Assembly: GCA_033764055.1 (NCBI GenBank)
Contig: JANRJI010000134.1
Location: 1-64,000 of the forward strand
Direction of reading: 5' to 3'
From: Ga0077555 sp033764055
Lineage (GTDB): Bacteria; Pseudomonadota; Alphaproteobacteria; Rhizobiales; Hyphomicrobiaceae
DNA length: 64,000 bases
Shown here: positions 16,756-26,200 of the stretch, piece after piece
How positions within the stretch are numbered: position 1 is the first letter of the stretch
How the letters are laid out: each line of letters begins with the position of its first letter
Position numbers and translations under genes: made by a program
Notes under the pieces: generated by a model
The model's input: only the letters and a program-made list of their open reading frames with translations
The model's database searches: none
What the model was told of the DNA's origin: nothing

Positions 16756-17787
16756 ATGAGTTGGAGCACTCCCGTCGAAATCGCCGAGGCGATCGCCGGA
16801 TACCTCGCGGCCGTGGTCTCGAGAGCCTTCATCGCGCCAACCGGTGCCTTCGCAGCCACCTCGCTCCTGACTGCCTTCCTGATCGCTACGGCATTTCTGC
16901 TGCTGCGGCGCCGCTCTGGCCGAGCCGTGCGGCCTGCAGTCCTCCTGCGCGCCCTGCTGCCGCGCCGCTGGTGGCGCACTGCATCCGCCCGCGCCGACAT
17001 CGGCCTCGCCGCCTTCAACATCTTCCTTTTCGGCCTTCTGCTCGGCTGGGCGGTGCTGTCGGGCCAGGCGATCTCGCGCGGCCTCGGCGCCGGTCTTTCG
17101 ACCATGCTCGGCGCCCCGGAGCCGGTCCCCCTGCCCGAGTGGCTGGCCATGACCGTCGTCACGATCGCGCTGTTCCTCGCCTATGAGCTCGGCTACTGGA
17201 TCGACCACTACCTAGCGCACCGCATTCCGTTCCTGTGGGAATTCCACAAGGTGCACCACGCGGCCGAGACCCTGTCACCGCTGACCAACGCTCGCGTGCA
17301 TCCGGTGGATACGATCGTCTTCTACAACATCACCGCCATCGTCATGGGACTCGTCGGCGGTCTGACGTACTGGCTGCTCGGCCGAAAGGTGCCAGAGATC
17401 ACGCTGCTCGGCATCAACGCGATCGCGTTCCTGTTCGGATACCTCACCAACCACCTGCAGCATTCGCACATGTGGATCCCGTTCACCGGCTGGCTGGGCC
17501 GTCTGCTGGTGTCGCCGGCCCATCACCAGATCCACCATTCGACCAACCCGATCCACTTCGACAAGAACCTCGGCAGCTCGCTCGCCGTGTTCGACTGGGT
17601 GTTCGGCACGCTGCACATCCCGTCGCGGGACCGCGAGCGCCTGACCTTCGGCATCGAGCCGCAGGCGGTTTCCCCGCACACAGTGCAGGGTGCCATGGTG
17701 CAGCCGTTCCGCAATGCGCTCGCGACGGTGCTTCCGGCAGACCGGACGCCCACCAGCAGGGGCACCGCGCTGCCGACTTCCGGTTGA
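16756..17787 (+). CDS. sterol desaturase / fatty acid hydroxylase family membrane protein
   Basis: A 343-residue integral membrane di-iron oxygenase. The histidine boxes are visible in order: H-Y-L-A-H near residue 155, H-K-V-H-H near 167, an N-H-L-Q-H-S-H stretch near 235-240 and H-H-Q-I-H-H near 256. Several hydrophobic helices surround them. The family hydroxylates or desaturates lipids such as sterols, carotenoids or fatty acyl chains; the substrate is not evident. The gene diverges from the GbsR-like regulator and may be controlled from the same intergenic DNA, although no second palindrome lies before its ATG. Confidence 0.9.
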   Translation: MSWSTPVEIAEAIAGYLAAVVSRAFIAPTGAFAATSLLTAFLIATAFLLLRRRSGRAVRPAVLLRALLPRRWWRTASARADIGLAAFNIFLFGLLLGWAVLSGQAISRGLGAGLSTMLGAPEPVPLPEWLAMTVVTIALFLAYELGYWIDHYLAHRIPFLWEFHKVHHAAETLSPLTNARVHPVDTIVFYNITAIVMGLVGGLTYWLLGRKVPEITLLGINAIAFLFGYLTNHLQHSHMWIPFTGWLGRLLVSPAHHQIHHSTNPIHFDKNLGSSLAVFDWVFGTLHIPSRDRERLTFGIEPQAVSPHTVQGAMVQPFRNALATVLPADRTPTSRGTALPTSG

Positions 17788-17788
17788 C

Positions 17789-17822
17789 GAAGCCGGATCG
17801 CGTTGATTAGCGCCCCGGCTTC
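17789..17822. terminator. hairpin between convergent hydroxylase and amidohydrolase genes
   Basis: GAAGCCGG at 17789-17796 pairs with CCGGCTTC at 17815-17822 around an 18-nt loop. The second arm lies inside the last codons of the minus-strand gene. No T tract is present; it is terminator-like by position. Confidence 0.45.
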
Positions 17823-19243
17823 TGAGTGATCGGCGGCTTGACGTCGGCCGGGATCGGACACTGGTAGGGCTTGCCACCCGTTCGCTTTGCATGATCGGCC
17901 TTGGCGGCCGCGATCAACGCCGGGTTGCGCAGGGCCTCCATGGCCGTACCCGCCATCACCTTGGCCGCGTGCACCATGCCCTTGTGGGCAGCCGGTACGA
18001 CACCTTGCGCCGTGATCTGCCAGGAATGACCGGGCGTGCCGATGGCATGCGTCGCGACGCGGGCCTGCACCGTCGGCACCTTCCAGGAGACATCGCCCAC
18101 GTCCGTCGAGCCGATCATCGGCTCGCCCCGGAGGTCGATCGGCAGCACGTAGTCGCAGAGCGGCTCGGGCCTCGGCTCCACGCCGACCTTGCGGTAGGCC
18201 GAGGCGATGTCGTCCGGCCCGAGCGTCGCCTGGATCTTGGCCGCGAACTCGTGGTCGGTCTTGTCGAAGCCCGGCCCGCCGAGGCGGTCGAAAACGCGCT
18301 GCATCGCATCGGAAAGCGGCGTATTGTAGAGGAGGTTCGAGACAGCGCTGACAACCTGCATCTCGACCTTGGTCTCGGTCATCATCGCGGCACCTTCGGC
18401 CACCGCCTTGACGCGCGGCACCAGCGCATTGAGCGCGGTGAGGTCGCGCGCACGGATCGCATAGCGCACCTTCGCCTTGGCCTGCACCACGTTCGGCGCG
18501 ACACCGCCCGTATCGAGAATGGCGTGGTGAATGCGGCTGTCCTGCGGGATGTGCTCGCGCAGGTACTGCACGCCGACGCTCATCAGCTCGACCGCGTCGA
18601 GAGCGCTGCGGCCGAGATGCGGCGAGGCCGAGGCATGCGATGCACGCCCGTGGAACGTGAAGTCGATGCGCATGTTGGCGAGCGAGAGCGCATCGTCCAC
18701 CCGGTTGAAGGACGCCGGATGCCACGAGATGGCGACATCCACGTCGTCGAAGGCGCCGTCGCGCACCATGAAGCCCTTGGCGGCGCCACCTTCCTCGGCC
18801 GGACAACCGTAGTAGCGCACCCGCCCCTTGATGCCGGCCTCGGCGAGCAGGTCCTTGACGGCGGTGGCTGCCAGAAGCGCCGCCGAGCCGAGCATGTTGT
18901 GGCCGCAGCCATGCCCATGGCCGCCCGTCTCGAGCGGCTTCGGCTCGGCGATGCCGCCGACCTGGGAGAGGCCCGGTAGCGCGTCGTACTCGCCGAGAAT
19001 GGCGATCACCGGGCCGCCCTCGCCCGCCTCGCCCATCACCGCCGTCGGAATGCCTGCGACATTCTCCGTGATGCGGAAACCCTCGGCTTTCAGCATCGCG
19101 AGGTGCTCAGCGACGGAGCGGTGCTCGGTGTAGGCGATCTCCGGCATTGCCCACACCCGGTCCGAGAGCCCCTGGAACGGCTCCCGCTTGGCCTCGACGT
19201 AGGACCAGATCGGATCGGTGTTGGTGGTGGGGGTGGTGGACAT
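17807..19243 (-). CDS. M20-family amidohydrolase, AbgB-like
   Basis: A 478-residue zinc-dependent amidohydrolase resembling subunit B of p-aminobenzoyl-glutamate hydrolase. Metal-ligand motifs are present: G-E-Y-D-A-L-P-G near 85, G-H-G-H-G-C-G-H-N near 108, and P-A-E-E-G-G near 150, then a dimerisation domain with F-H-G-R-A-S-H-A and a C-terminal G-T-P-G-H-S-W. Relatives cleave N-acylated amino acids, folate fragments or indole-amino acid conjugates. No AbgA or AbgT partner lies nearby, so the substrate is open. It has an N-terminal threonine-rich stretch of about ten residues. Confidence 0.92.
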   Translation of the reverse strand: MSTTPTTNTDPIWSYVEAKREPFQGLSDRVWAMPEIAYTEHRSVAEHLAMLKAEGFRITENVAGIPTAVMGEAGEGGPVIAILGEYDALPGLSQVGGIAEPKPLETGGHGHGCGHNMLGSAALLAATAVKDLLAEAGIKGRVRYYGCPAEEGGAAKGFMVRDGAFDDVDVAISWHPASFNRVDDALSLANMRIDFTFHGRASHASASPHLGRSALDAVELMSVGVQYLREHIPQDSRIHHAILDTGGVAPNVVQAKAKVRYAIRARDLTALNALVPRVKAVAEGAAMMTETKVEMQVVSAVSNLLYNTPLSDAMQRVFDRLGGPGFDKTDHEFAAKIQATLGPDDIASAYRKVGVEPRPEPLCDYVLPIDLRGEPMIGSTDVGDVSWKVPTVQARVATHAIGTPGHSWQITAQGVVPAAHKGMVHAAKVMAGTAMEALRNPALIAAAKADHAKRTGGKPYQCPIPADVKPPITQKPGR

Positions 19244-19310
19244 GGGGTTAAGCCTCGTTGGCTGGCGGTCGCGTGCCTCGCGCCTCGCGATCTACGACTG
19301 GATCGGCACT

Positions 19311-19646
19311 TTACAGATCGATAAGAAGGAAGGAAGCGATCGCATCGGTCCCGAATCTCGAAATTTCGCCGCCGCTGAGCCTGATCAACCGCTCGATCTC
19401 CCGTGTGCCGGCGTTCCAGACACGAAGCCGGATCACTTTCGGAGGATGGCCAAGAAGAAAGCTCATGCGCTGGAAATCGCTGTCCTTCGACATGATCACG
19501 TAACCATGAAGCTGCGCGTAGTCCCGGATCAGCCTGTCATCCTGCGCGATACCGCCGAAATCAAAGACATGAGCTGTGCCCGGAAATATGTCCTGCAGCG
19601 AGCCTGCGAGGCGCGGCGACAGGTTTGCGTCGAGTAGAAGCTGCAG
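19311..19646 (-). CDS. DUF5615 PIN-like toxin candidate with an apparent CTG start
   Basis: Reading the minus strand gives a 111-residue protein with L-L-L-D-A-N-L-S-P near the N-terminus, a D-D-R-L-I segment in the middle and I-M-S-K-D-S-D-F, the acidic pattern of the DUF5615 (Mut7-C-like, COG4634) PIN-like family. No ATG, GTG or TTG exists between the upstream in-frame stop (19670-19668) and the first catalytic aspartate. A CTG at 19646 lies exactly where relatives have ATG, and GGGGAG sits 6 nt before it. The next usable start, a GTG at 19499, would remove half the domain. So it is either a true CTG start or a start-codon mutation silencing the gene. It follows a DUF433 antitoxin-type gene. 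Confidence 0.72.
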   Translation of the reverse strand: MQLLLDANLSPRLAGSLQDIFPGTAHVFDFGGIAQDDRLIRDYAQLHGYVIMSKDSDFQRMSFLLGHPPKVIRLRVWNAGTREIERLIRLSGGEISRFGTDAIASFLLIDL

Positions 19647-19717
19647 TGTTGGCTCCCCATATTTCGGCTATGGCGAGCATATGGACGTGCCGCCGCTGTC
19701 AACTCTGAGCGGTAGAA

Positions 19718-19945
19718 TTATTCGCGAGCTGCGATCATAAGGCGCCGCTCTCGCTCGGCAGCGAAAGCCAAGCAAGCGCGGATGTCCTCTCTCGTCAGAT
19801 ATGGAAAGTCGCGCAGAATTTCGTCCTCGCTCATACCACCGGCGAGATACTCGAGCACATCGGTAACAGTCACGCGCAGACCGCGGATGCACGGTTGCCC
19901 GCCCCGCTTGCCCGGCTCGATCGTGATGATCTTCGTGTAGTCCAT
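19718..19945 (-). CDS. DUF433 family antitoxin-like protein
   Basis: A 75-residue protein with the DUF433 pattern: G-K-R-G-G-Q-P-C-I-R-G-L-R near 13-25, T-V-T-D-V-L-E-Y-L-A-G-G-M, then D-F-P-Y-L-T-R-E-D-I-R-A-C-L. DUF433 is a small helix-turn-helix family commonly paired with DUF5615, as here. The start M-D-Y-T at 19945 fits family length. It lies 21 nt after the Uma2 gene and 71 nt before the DUF5615 gene, so the three are probably one transcript. Confidence 0.88.
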   Translation of the reverse strand: MDYTKIITIEPGKRGGQPCIRGLRVTVTDVLEYLAGGMSEDEILRDFPYLTREDIRACLAFAAERERRLMIAARE

Positions 19946-19966
19946 TCGATGCTCCAAGTGGGGCAA

Positions 19967-20542
19967 TCACCCCATCATCCCCGCGACGTCGAGCTCGAGC
20001 CCCGGCGGCTCGAGTCGCAGCGTGCCGGACGAGAGGGCCTCGGGCTCCGGCACGAGCCCCTCGCCACGGCGGCGATAGTGCAGCACCTCCCGCGTCTCCG
20101 GGTCGATCACGAGATAATGCTCGATCGACGCGACCCGGCCATAGCCCTCGGCCTTGATCTTCAGGTCTTTGCTGCGCGTCGATGGTGACAGCACCTCCAC
20201 GACCACTATCGGCTGCGGCGCGTGCCGGTCCGTCTCGGCAATCAGACCTTTCGGGAAAACGACCGCCTCGGGCTGGTAGCTCTCCTTCGGCCCGATCCGG
20301 ACGCCGAGACCATCGATGCCGACCTCGTAGGCCAGACCGGAGCGACGAATGGCATCGCGGATTGCCAGCGTGATCGAAAGCTTCGACTGTGCATGCCGCC
20401 AGGTCTCGTGCTCCTGCATCTCGGGCACCCCGTCGAAAAGCTCCCACTTCGGCTCGTCGTAGGGGAGTGCGGCGACGCGCGCATCCATCCAGTCGAGGAA
20501 CTGCTCGACGGTCATCCGGTATGTCAGCAGGGGCGCGTTCAT
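19967..20542 (-). CDS. Uma2 family (DUF820) nuclease-fold protein
   Basis: A 191-residue member of the Uma2/DUF820 family, which has a PD-(D/E)XK nuclease-like fold and no settled function. Conserved blocks are W-E-L-F-D-G, the G-V-R-I-G-P-K turn, Q-P-E-A-V-V-F (glutamate where many members have aspartate), V-V-E-V-L-S-P-S-T-R and K-A-E-G-Y. The ATG at 20542 begins the usual N-terminus. It heads the three-gene minus-strand set with DUF433 and DUF5615 and diverges from the F420 operon. Confidence 0.87.
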   Translation of the reverse strand: MNAPLLTYRMTVEQFLDWMDARVAALPYDEPKWELFDGVPEMQEHETWRHAQSKLSITLAIRDAIRRSGLAYEVGIDGLGVRIGPKESYQPEAVVFPKGLIAETDRHAPQPIVVVEVLSPSTRSKDLKIKAEGYGRVASIEHYLVIDPETREVLHYRRRGEGLVPEPEALSSGTLRLEPPGLELDVAGMMG

Positions 20543-20797
20543 GGTTGCCTTATAGCACCCGCTACCGGTGCGGGCCATTCACGCCGGTCACAGTCCGGGA
20601 AGTCGCGTCGTGGGGGGTGGTCGTGACGTCGATCTACCGGGCGGCGACGCGCCGCTTCCAGCCGCACGTCACGCGACCCAGTTGGCTGATGCGCGGCAAC
20701 CTGCTTAGGTGACTGCCGAGCCAAGACCAGCCGGCAGCTCTCTTGGAAGCCAAGAGCATCCCGCAAGCCGGCTCGCACGAACCCGAGGCAAGTCTCC

Positions 20798-21472
20798 ATG
20801 TCCGACACGAAACCCACCATCGCCGTCATCGGCGGCACCGGCGACCTCGGCACGGGGCTCGCTCGCCGCTGGGCCAAGGCGGGCTACGCGCTGGTGATCG
20901 GCTCGCGCACCGCCGACAAGGCGGAGTCCGCGGCCACCGCGCTGGCCGACTATGCTACTGGCGCGAAGCCGCGCGGCATGGCCAACCGCGAGGCTGCGGC
21001 CGCCGGCGAGGTGATCGTCCTCACCGTCCCGTTCGCGACCGCGCCGGCCGTCCTCGACGACATCAAGCCGGTGATTCAGGGCAAGCTCCTCGTCGACACT
21101 ACCGTGCCGCTGATGCCGCCGCGTGTCGCCCGCGTGCAGCTCCCTCCCGAGGGCTGCGCCGCCGTCGCCGCCAGCCAGCGCCTCGGCGAGGGCGTGCGCG
21201 TCGTCTCCGCGTTCCACAATGTCGCCGCGCACAAGCTCGAGCAGATCGACCTGGCGCTCGACTGCGACGTGCTGGTGTTCGGCGACAAGGCCGAGGACCG
21301 CGAGGTCGCGATCAAGCTCGCGGAGGCGCTCGGCGTGCGCGGGCTCCATGCCGGCCCCCTCGCCAACTCGGCCGCTGCCGAGGCGCTGACGTCGGTGATC
21401 ATCGGCATCAACCGCACGTATAAGGTCGACGGGGCCTCGATCCGGATCACGGGCTTCGGCCCCAAGACGTGA
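20798..21472 (+). CDS. npdG: NADPH:coenzyme F420 oxidoreductase (NpdG/Fno)
   Basis: The 224-residue enzyme exchanges hydride between NADP(H) and coenzyme F420. The N-terminal Rossmann motif is A-V-I-G-G-T-G-D-L-G-T-G, followed by I-G-S-R-T, which fits NADP binding. The conserved F-H-N-V-A-A-H-K and V-F-G-D blocks and the G-P-L-A-N-S segment match the F420-dependent NADP reductase family. It is the first gene of the F420 operon, 10 nt before cofE, and would supply reduced F420 to enzymes encoded elsewhere. GAGG lies about 9 nt before the ATG. Confidence 0.93.
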   Translation: MSDTKPTIAVIGGTGDLGTGLARRWAKAGYALVIGSRTADKAESAATALADYATGAKPRGMANREAAAAGEVIVLTVPFATAPAVLDDIKPVIQGKLLVDTTVPLMPPRVARVQLPPEGCAAVAASQRLGEGVRVVSAFHNVAAHKLEQIDLALDCDVLVFGDKAEDREVAIKLAEALGVRGLHAGPLANSAAAEALTSVIIGINRTYKVDGASIRITGFGPKT

Positions 21473-21482
21473 GTCACTGACC

Positions 21483-22262
21483 ATGCAGCCCGCCCCGCAG
21501 CCGGCTCTGAGCGTCTGGCCTCTCCGAGGCCTGCCACGGGTCAAGCCAGGCGACGATCTCGGACGCCTTCTGATCGACGCGATCTGCAGCGAGGGGCTGG
21601 TTCCGGCGGCGGGCGATATCCTGGTCGTGGCGCAGAAGATCGTGTCGAAGGCCGAGGGCCGGACTGTCGACGTGGCGGCTGTCACGCCATCGGCGCGGGC
21701 CCAGGAGCTGGCGGAGGTCACGGGCAAGGACCCGCGGCTGGTGGAGCTGGTGCTTCGCGAATCGACGGAGGTGCTGAGGGCGAAGAGGAACGTCATGATC
21801 GTCGCCCATCGACTGGGTCTCGTCATGGCCAATGCCGGCATCGACCAGTCGAACGTCGAGTCGAGCGGATTGACCGAGCCCGCGCTGCTGCTCCCGATCG
21901 ATCCGGACGCGAGCGCGCTCCGCCTCAAGACGCGCCTCGAGGAGCACTACGGCGTTCCGCTCGGCGTCGTCGTCTCGGACAGCTTCGGCCGGGCCTGGAG
22001 GCTCGGCACCACCGGCGTCGCGATCGGGGCTGCCGGCATCCCGTCGCTGATCGACCAGCGCGGCGAGACCGACATGAACGGCCGCGTCCTGATGGTCACC
22101 GAGACGGCCTTCGCCGACAGCATCGCAGCGGCCGCCGTGCTGGTCATGGGCGAGGCCGCGGAGGGAACGCCAGCCGCTCTGGTCCGTACACCGGTTCGCA
22201 ATGCACCGGAGCGGCCGGCCCGCAACCTCGTACGGCCCGGCCAGGAGGACATGTTCCGGTGA
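21483..22262 (+). CDS. cofE: coenzyme F420-0:L-glutamate ligase CofE
   Basis: A 259-residue GTP-dependent ligase that adds glutamate residues to F420-0. Family features visible are L-V-V-A-Q-K-I-V-S-K-A-E-G, the N-V-E-S-S-G region (near residue 121) and V-V-V-S-D-S-F-G-R-A-W-R. It ends after the CofE domain, without the C-terminal nitroreductase-type domain of actinobacterial FbiB that reduces dehydro-F420-0. Its stop overlaps the GTG start of cofD by 4 nt. Confidence 0.95.
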   Translation: MQPAPQPALSVWPLRGLPRVKPGDDLGRLLIDAICSEGLVPAAGDILVVAQKIVSKAEGRTVDVAAVTPSARAQELAEVTGKDPRLVELVLRESTEVLRAKRNVMIVAHRLGLVMANAGIDQSNVESSGLTEPALLLPIDPDASALRLKTRLEEHYGVPLGVVVSDSFGRAWRLGTTGVAIGAAGIPSLIDQRGETDMNGRVLMVTETAFADSIAAAAVLVMGEAAEGTPAALVRTPVRNAPERPARNLVRPGQEDMFR

Positions 22263-23257
22263 GCTCGGGAGGATGCACGGGAGACACAGGCGCCACGAAC
22301 GAGCGCTGGGTCGCTCTCTGCGGCGGCATCGGCGGCGCCAAGCTGGCGCTCGGCCTTGCCCGCGTTCTCCCGCCCGAGGCGCTGACCATCGTCGTCAACA
22401 CGGGCGACGATTTCCGCCACCTCGGGCTCCACGTCTCGCCCGACATCGACACGGTGCTCTACACGCTCGCAGGAATGTCCAATCGCGAGCTCGGCTGGGG
22501 TCTCGAGGGGGAGACCTGGAGCTTCATGGATGGCCTCGCCCGCCTCGGCGGCCCGACCTGGTTTCGCCTCGGCGACAAGGATCTCGCCACACACGCCGTG
22601 CGCACCACGATGCTCTCCGAAGGGCGCACGCTTTCGGACGTGACCGACCACCTGCGCCTTCACCTCGGCATCGGCCCGACTGTGGTGCCGATGAGCGATC
22701 AGCCCGTCGCGACCGTGATCGAGACCGACGAGGGCATGCTCGCCTTCCAGACCTATTTCGTCGGCCGCAAGGCCGAGCCGCGGATCAGGGCCATCCACTT
22801 CGATGGCGCCGCGGCCGCAGACCCGGCTCCTGCCGCGCGAGCCGCGCTCGACCATCCCGATCTCGCCGGAATCATCGTCTGTCCGTCGAACCCGTGGCTC
22901 AGCATCGATCCGATTCTCGCGGTACCGGGATGGCGCGCGTGCATGACGCACCGCCGGGTACCCTGCGTGGCCGTGACGCCGCTGGTCGGCGGACTGGCGA
23001 TCAAGGGACCGACGGCGAAGATCATGGCCGAGCTCGGCCTGCCGTTGGACGTCGCCGCAATTGTGGCCCATTATGCCGGGCTGATCGATGGCCTCGTGCT
23101 CGATACGGTCGATGCGGACCGGGCGGGCGCGTTGCCGATTGCTACCCACGTCACCAATACCATCATGCGGACGCTCGAGGATCGCATGGCGCTCGGCCGG
23201 GAAGCACTCGGCTTCTGCCGGCGCCTTCGCCAGCGTACGCCGGAGACCGACGCATGA
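22259..23257 (+). CDS. cofD: 2-phospho-L-lactate transferase CofD
   Basis: The 332-residue transferase moves a phospho-lactyl-type group from its GDP-activated form to the deazaflavin FO. The N-terminal C-G-G-I-G-G-A-K-L substrate loop is near residue 21, followed by V-N-T-G-D-D-F and S-P-D-I-D-T-V; later V-C-P-S-N-P-W-L-S-I and G-G-L-A-I-K-G-P-T-A-K are typical. A GTG at 22259 overlapping the cofE stop is used; the first 16 residues are poorly conserved. Its stop overlaps the ATG of the next gene as ATGA. Confidence 0.95.
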   Translation: MSSGGCTGDTGATNERWVALCGGIGGAKLALGLARVLPPEALTIVVNTGDDFRHLGLHVSPDIDTVLYTLAGMSNRELGWGLEGETWSFMDGLARLGGPTWFRLGDKDLATHAVRTTMLSEGRTLSDVTDHLRLHLGIGPTVVPMSDQPVATVIETDEGMLAFQTYFVGRKAEPRIRAIHFDGAAAADPAPAARAALDHPDLAGIIVCPSNPWLSIDPILAVPGWRACMTHRRVPCVAVTPLVGGLAIKGPTAKIMAELGLPLDVAAIVAHYAGLIDGLVLDTVDADRAGALPIATHVTNTIMRTLEDRMALGREALGFCRRLRQRTPETDA

Positions 23258-26200
23258 CTGAGCCGCGCCGCCCCCGCCGGATCATGCCACGCACGTTCGC
23301 GGTCGTGCCGATGAAGGACCTCGACGCTGCCAAGCAGCGTCTGGGCGCCGAGCTGCCGCCGTCGCGGCGGCGTGCCCTTGTGCTCGCCATGCTCGAGGAC
23401 GTTCTGGCGACCCTCGTAAGGGTACCAACGATCGAGCGGACGCTGGTCGTCACGCGCGACGCTGACGTGGCGGCAGCCGCCGCACGGCTCGGAGCGCACG
23501 TGGTCGGAGAGCCGGTCGCCGCCGACATGAACGCCTCGATCGCCTTCGGCCTCGCCGCGGCGGCTCACGAGGGCGCCGAGCGCGCGCTGATCGTTCCCGG
23601 CGACGTGCCGCTGGCGACGCCGACCGAGATCGAGGCTGTTCTTCGAGCCGCGGGGGACGCCATGGGCGCCATCGCCCCCGACGAGGCCCGTGAAGGCACC
23701 AACGCCCTTCTCCTGCCACTGCCCGCGCCGTTTGCACCGGCCTTCGGCAAGGCGAGCTTCGCCCGCCATCGCGAGCTCGCCGCGTCGGCCGGGCTGCCGT
23801 TGGTCGTCGTCGAGCGCGACGGCCTCGCTCACGACATCGACCTGCCGTCGGACCTCGTCCGTCTCGATGGCTTGCCGCGCTATGCCGCCCTGGGCCTCGG
23901 CCCCCTCGCCATCCTCGATCGGGAGGCCGCCCACGCCCTGACCTCCGCCGACCTCGCGTCCTTGCTGGCGCGGGCCGAGGCCTCGACGCTGGCCGGGTTC
24001 GGCCGCACCGTCACCTACTCGCGCAAAGTCTTCATCCCACTCACCCAGCTCTGCCGCGACGTCTGCCACTATTGCACGTTCGCGCACACGCCGAGGCACG
24101 GGACACCCGCCTACCTGTCGGCCGACGAGGTTCTCGCCATCGCGCGTGCCGGTGCCGCGGCAGGCTGCAAGGAGGCGCTGTTCACGCTCGGCGACAAGCC
24201 GGAGCTTCGCTACAGGGCGGCGCGCGAGGCGCTCGCGGCGCTCGGCTTCGCGACGACGCTCGACTATCTGGAGTCCATGGCCGGCCTGGTGCTGAAGGAG
24301 ACGGGCCTGCTGCCGCATATCAATGCCGGCATCATGGACGAGGCCTCGGCACGCCGCTTCAAGGCTGTTTCAGCCTCGCAGGGGCTGATGCTGGAAACCG
24401 TGTCGGATCGCCTCTCGGAACGGGGTGGACCGCATTTCGGCTCTCCCGACAAACGTCCGGCCGTGCGGCTGGAGGCGATCGAGGCGGCCGGGCGGGCCGG
24501 GGCTCCGTTCACCACGGGCCTTCTGATCGGCATCGGCGAGACGCGCGCCGAGACCATCGACGCGCTGCTCGCGATCCGCGGGCTCCAGGACCGCTACGGC
24601 CATATCCAGGAGGTGATCGTCCAGAACTTCCGGGCAAAGGCTGGAACGCGCATGGCCACTGCTCCCGAGCCTTCGCTTGACGAGCATCTCTGGGCTATCG
24701 CTGCCGCCCGCCTCGTGCTCGGCCCCCGCATGAGCATCCAGGCGCCACCCAACCTCCACGACATGAGCGCGCTCGCAGCCCTCGTTCAGGCAGGCGTCAA
24801 CGACTGGGGCGGCGTGTCGCCCGTCACCCCCGACCACGTCAATCCCGAGGCGCCATGGCCACACCTCGCCCGACTCGCCGAGGCGACGGAGGCCGCCGGC
24901 CGCACGCTGGCCGAACGGACGGCCATCGCACCGTTGCACGCCCGGGAGCCGAAACGCTGGCTCGCCCCAGAGCTGATCGCCCCGGTCCTCCGCCGGCTCG
25001 ACGGAGAGGGCCTCGCTCGAGAGGACGACTGGGCGCCGGGCGATGCCTCGCGCACGCCCCCGCAATCGGACCTCGACCGCATTGCCGCACGAGCACCTGC
25101 ACGATCCAGTCCGATTGCCCGTGCACTTGACCGGGCGCTCGCCGGCCAGCGGCTCGGAGAGGCGGAGATCGCTGCGCTGTTTGCGGCACGCGGTGACGAC
25201 TTCACGGCCGTCTGCAATGCCGCCGACACGATGCGCAAGGCGCGTTGCGGCGATAGCGTCAGCTATGTCGTGGTGCGCAACATCAACTACACGAACATCT
25301 GCACCTACGGCTGCAAGTTCTGTGCATTCTCGAAGGGCCGCCTCTCGGCCAACACGCGCGACAAGCCCTACGACCTCGACCTCGAGGAGGTAGCCGAGCG
25401 CACCCGCCAAGCCTGGGCGCGCGGCGCCACGGAGGTCTGCCTGCAGGGCGGCATCGCGCCGAAATACACGGGCCACACCTACCTCGCCATCGCCGAGGCG
25501 GTGAAGATCGGTGCACCGGACATTCACGTGCACGCCTTCTCGCCGCTCGAGGTATGGCACGGCGCCGGCACGCTGCAGATGGACTTGCGCGACTACCTCG
25601 CCCGCCTCAAGGACCAGGGCCTGTCGAGCCTGCCGGGCACGGCCGCTGAGATCCTCGACGACGAGGTGCGGCGCACGCTCTGCCCGGACAAGATCGGCAC
25701 CGATCAGTGGCTGGCGGTGATGGAGGCAGCGCACGCTGTGGGCCTGAAGAGCACGGCGACCATCATGTTCGGCCACATCGACGGCTACGAGCATTGGGCA
25801 CGCCATCTTATCCGCGTTCGTGACCTACAGGAGCGCACCGGTGGCTTCACCGAGCTCGTGCCGCTCTCCTTCGTGCACATGGAGAGCCCGATCTATCTGA
25901 GAGGGCAGGCCCGCAAGGGACCGACGTTCCGCGAGTCGGTGTTGATGCATGCCATCGGTCGCCTGGTGCTCGACCGGGTCATCCCGAACATCCAGGCCTC
26001 TTGGGTGAAGCTTGGTCCGGAAGGCGCGGCGGCCTGCCTGTCGGCAGGCGCGAACGACGTCGGCGGCACCCTCATGAACGAGAGCATCACCAGGGCGGCA
26101 GGCGCCGCGCACGGCCAGGAGATGCTGCCCATGGATATCGAGACGATGATCCGTGCCGCCGGCCGGACCCCCCGGCAGCGCACGACGTTCTATGGCGATC

